A stretch of DNA of 6,126 nt from Nitrososphaerota archaeon. Its GTDB lineage: Archaea > Thermoproteota > Nitrososphaeria > Nitrososphaerales > Gagatemarchaeaceae. The stretch is from positions 1-6,126 of the forward strand of contig VBPP01000207.1 in NCBI GenBank assembly GCA_005877365.1, read 5' to 3'. Both the position numbers and the translations under genes were made by a program. Shown piece by piece: positions 5,140-6,126 of the stretch. A model generated the notes under the pieces. It was given only the letters and a program-made list of their open reading frames with translations, searched no databases and had not been told where the DNA came from. Each line of letters begins with the position of its first letter. Position 1 is the stretch's first letter.

Positions 5140-5827
5140 GGTCAGGCTCGGAGCGGGAGAACAGATTACGGCGGAAGCTGGCGCCATGGTATACATGTCG
5201 GACGGCGTTTCGGTGAAGACCAGGACGAGGAGCGGGGGCCTGTTCCAGAAGGTGAAGGTCTCCATACTCGGCGGCGAGTCTTTCTTCGTGAACGATTTCT
5301 TTGCTGACCGTCCGAGCAAGATCGGTCTGGCCGCCCCTCCCGTGGGAGACGTCGAACGGCTCGAAGTCAGGCCTGGGCATGGGTTCGTCGTCCAGTCGAG
5401 CGGATACATCGCTTCCACCTCCGATGTGGTGCTGGATACCGAGTGGCAGGGCTTCGGGAAGGGGATTTTCGGCACGAGCCTGTTCATGCTGAAGGCGAAC
5501 GGGGCCGGGGACCTCTTCGTCAACGCTTTCGGCGCAATGGACAAGCACACGCTCGGGCCCGGCGAGAAGCTCACGGTCGACAACTACCATCTGGTCGCGT
5601 TCACGGAGGGTTGCAGTTACCCAGTCCACAAGTTCGGTTCCCTGAAGTCGACCATCCTGGGGGGCGAAGGTCTCGTGACTGAGGTCGTCGGGCCGGGAGA
5701 CGTATTCGTCCAGACCAAGAATGTCAGCGAATTCGTCCGCTGGCTGGCGCCCCACCTCCCTCGAGAGAAGGCAGAGAGCCGGGGGCCCGCGATAAATGTC
5801 GGCGGGTTCCGAGTGGGACCCGGTTAG
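5093..5827 (+). CDS. AIM24 family (TIGR00266-type) protein
   Basis: A 244-residue protein of the family named after yeast mitochondrial Aim24 and common in bacteria and archaea. The fold is an all-beta, TRAP-like barrel; the prokaryotic function is unknown. Family blocks are clear: ITAEAGAMVYMSDGV (25-39), GGLFQKVKVSILGGESFFVNDF (48-69), GHGFVVQSSGYIAST (95-109), AGDLFVNAFGAMDK (138-151), LTVDNYHLVAFTEG (160-173), and GGEGLVTEVVGPGDVFVQT (190-208). The glycine- and valine-rich pattern of short strands runs through the whole protein, and the length is normal. A short tail rich in charge and glycine (222-244) is the least conserved part. No signal peptide or membrane helix is visible, so it should be cytosolic or peripheral. 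The start is GTG 5093 (TTG 5096 possible), supported by the TATA-like box. It stands alone, divergent from the YdeI-like gene, without a partner gene that suggests a role. Confidence 0.88.
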   Translation: MLEYEIKYRPSFSILEVRLGAGEQITAEAGAMVYMSDGVSVKTRTRSGGLFQKVKVSILGGESFFVNDFFADRPSKIGLAAPPVGDVERLEVRPGHGFVVQSSGYIASTSDVVLDTEWQGFGKGIFGTSLFMLKANGAGDLFVNAFGAMDKHTLGPGEKLTVDNYHLVAFTEGCSYPVHKFGSLKSTILGGEGLVTEVVGPGDVFVQTKNVSEFVRWLAPHLPREKAESRGPAINVGGFRVGPG

Positions 5828-5898
5828 AGCGGCGGCTCCAAAGAAGAACGAGACGCCAGAACCCGATAGCTCAATTCAGGGACCGGCTCGAGCTGTGA

Positions 5899-5944
5899 CG
5901 TAGCGACCGGATTCGAACCCACAGTGTATCTTGACCACCCCGGC
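5899..5944 (-). other. Degenerate tRNA-like sequence lacking the anticodon arm
   Basis: On the minus strand GCCGGGGTGGTCAAG (5944-5930) matches the 5' end of a tRNA: seven acceptor bases, T8, G9 and the start of a D-arm, with a class II (Leu/Ser) flavour. Only a few bases later comes GTGGGTTCGAATCC (5922-5909), a T-arm with its loop. The D-arm remainder, anticodon arm and variable arm are absent, and the 3' side (GGTCGCTACG) does not pair with the 5' acceptor or complete the T-stem. It is read as a tRNA pseudogene or recombination scar; it cannot be a functional tRNA as written. Confidence 0.35.
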
Positions 5945-5961
5945 CCGCCTTTCATTCATCT

Positions 5962-6084
5962 TCACTTGGAAGATTGACCGTCTATCAGTCCTAGGATGAC
6001 ATGCTCCTTCGGATATTCCTCGTCTGGCGCGATGACCCTGTGGATCAGCGCCAGCCTTCTTTCCGGTATCAAAAAGCTAATCAT
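5962..6084 (-). CDS. Small 40-residue protein of unknown function
   Basis: An ATG at 6084 opens a 40-codon frame ending in TGA at 5962-5964: it starts MISFLIPERRLALIHRVIAP and goes on DEEYPKEHVILGLIDGQSSK. The mix of hydrophobic and charged residues looks like a folded peptide or the C-terminal piece of a larger protein. An in-frame TAG just upstream (6091-6093) fixes ATG 6084 as the only start. No TATA-like box precedes it, but the stop of another frame entering from the window edge overlaps its start (ATGATTAG), which suggests translational coupling in an operon. An alternative is one gene split by a frameshift at this overlap. No family recognised. Confidence 0.4.
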   Translation of the reverse strand: MISFLIPERRLALIHRVIAPDEEYPKEHVILGLIDGQSSK

Positions 6085-6126
6085 CCCTTTCTATCGTCTT
6101 CTCCCAGGGGAACGACATAGCGTGCC
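6077..6126 (-). CDS. Possible C-terminal end of a gene entering from the right edge
   Basis: The minus-strand frame from the window edge reads HAMSFPWEKTIERDD and stops at TAG 6077-6079, overlapping the ATG of the 40-residue ORF by 8 nt. Only 15 residues are visible, so neither product nor reality can be judged; the ATG-TAG overlap is the sole supporting argument. Confidence 0.25.
   Translation of the reverse strand, partial: HAMSFPWEKTIERDD

Noticed and set aside
5129..5755. Long minus-strand frames opposite the AIM24-like gene (also 4954-5583)
   Set aside because: The plus-strand frame matches AIM24 blocks throughout; the opposing frames have no recognisable motifs and follow from G/C third positions.
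1..6126. CRISPR arrays, insertion sequences, integrase genes and multi-gene defence operons
   Set aside because: No regularly spaced repeats, no transposase or recombinase motifs, no terminal inverted repeats around a gene, and no effector-sensor gene pair other than vapBC.

Overview
This window most likely comes from an archaeon. The main evidence is promoter architecture. Five genes (VOC protein, vapB, Vps62-like protein, YdeI-like protein, AIM24-like protein) each have an AT-rich TATA-type box centred about 25-32 nt before the start codon chosen here, with little or no leader and no convincing Shine-Dalgarno sequence. GTG and TTG starts are common. Most genes are moderately GC-rich with G/C-ending codons and frequent AAG and AGG; the vapBC pair is visibly more AT-rich. 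A Thaumarchaeota-like or Thermoplasmatota-like lineage is plausible, but the sequence alone does not settle it.

Layout. Positions 1-312 hold coding-looking fragments in two plus-strand frames, probably a gene cut by the window edge and partly decayed. Positions about 383-420 hold a tRNA T-arm-like remnant, followed by a strong inverted repeat (470-511) just past the end of a minus-strand VOC/glyoxalase-like gene (518-952). About 400 bp without a convincing gene follow. Next is a minus-strand type II toxin-antitoxin pair, vapB (1789-2046) and vapC (1382-1792), overlapping by GTGA, with nested palindromes between the TATA box and the vapB start. Divergent from it is the largest gene (2275-4047): a signal peptide, a Vps62-like extracellular domain and five predicted membrane helices. 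It converges on a minus-strand YdeI/OmpD-associated family gene (4185-4781). Divergent from that is an AIM24/TIGR00266 family gene (5093-5827). The right end carries a degenerate tRNA-like sequence (about 5899-5944) and a 40-residue minus-strand ORF (5962-6084) overlapping the end of another reading frame that runs off the window.

Apart from vapBC, the genes are single transcription units on alternating strands with no evident common pathway. The toxin-antitoxin pair, the decayed gene pieces and the tRNA-like remnants near both ends suggest a rearranged accessory region. I see no CRISPR array, transposase, rRNA, intact tRNA or recognisable multi-gene defence system. The least ordinary items are the Vps62-like/five-helix membrane protein and the nested-palindrome promoter of vapBC.
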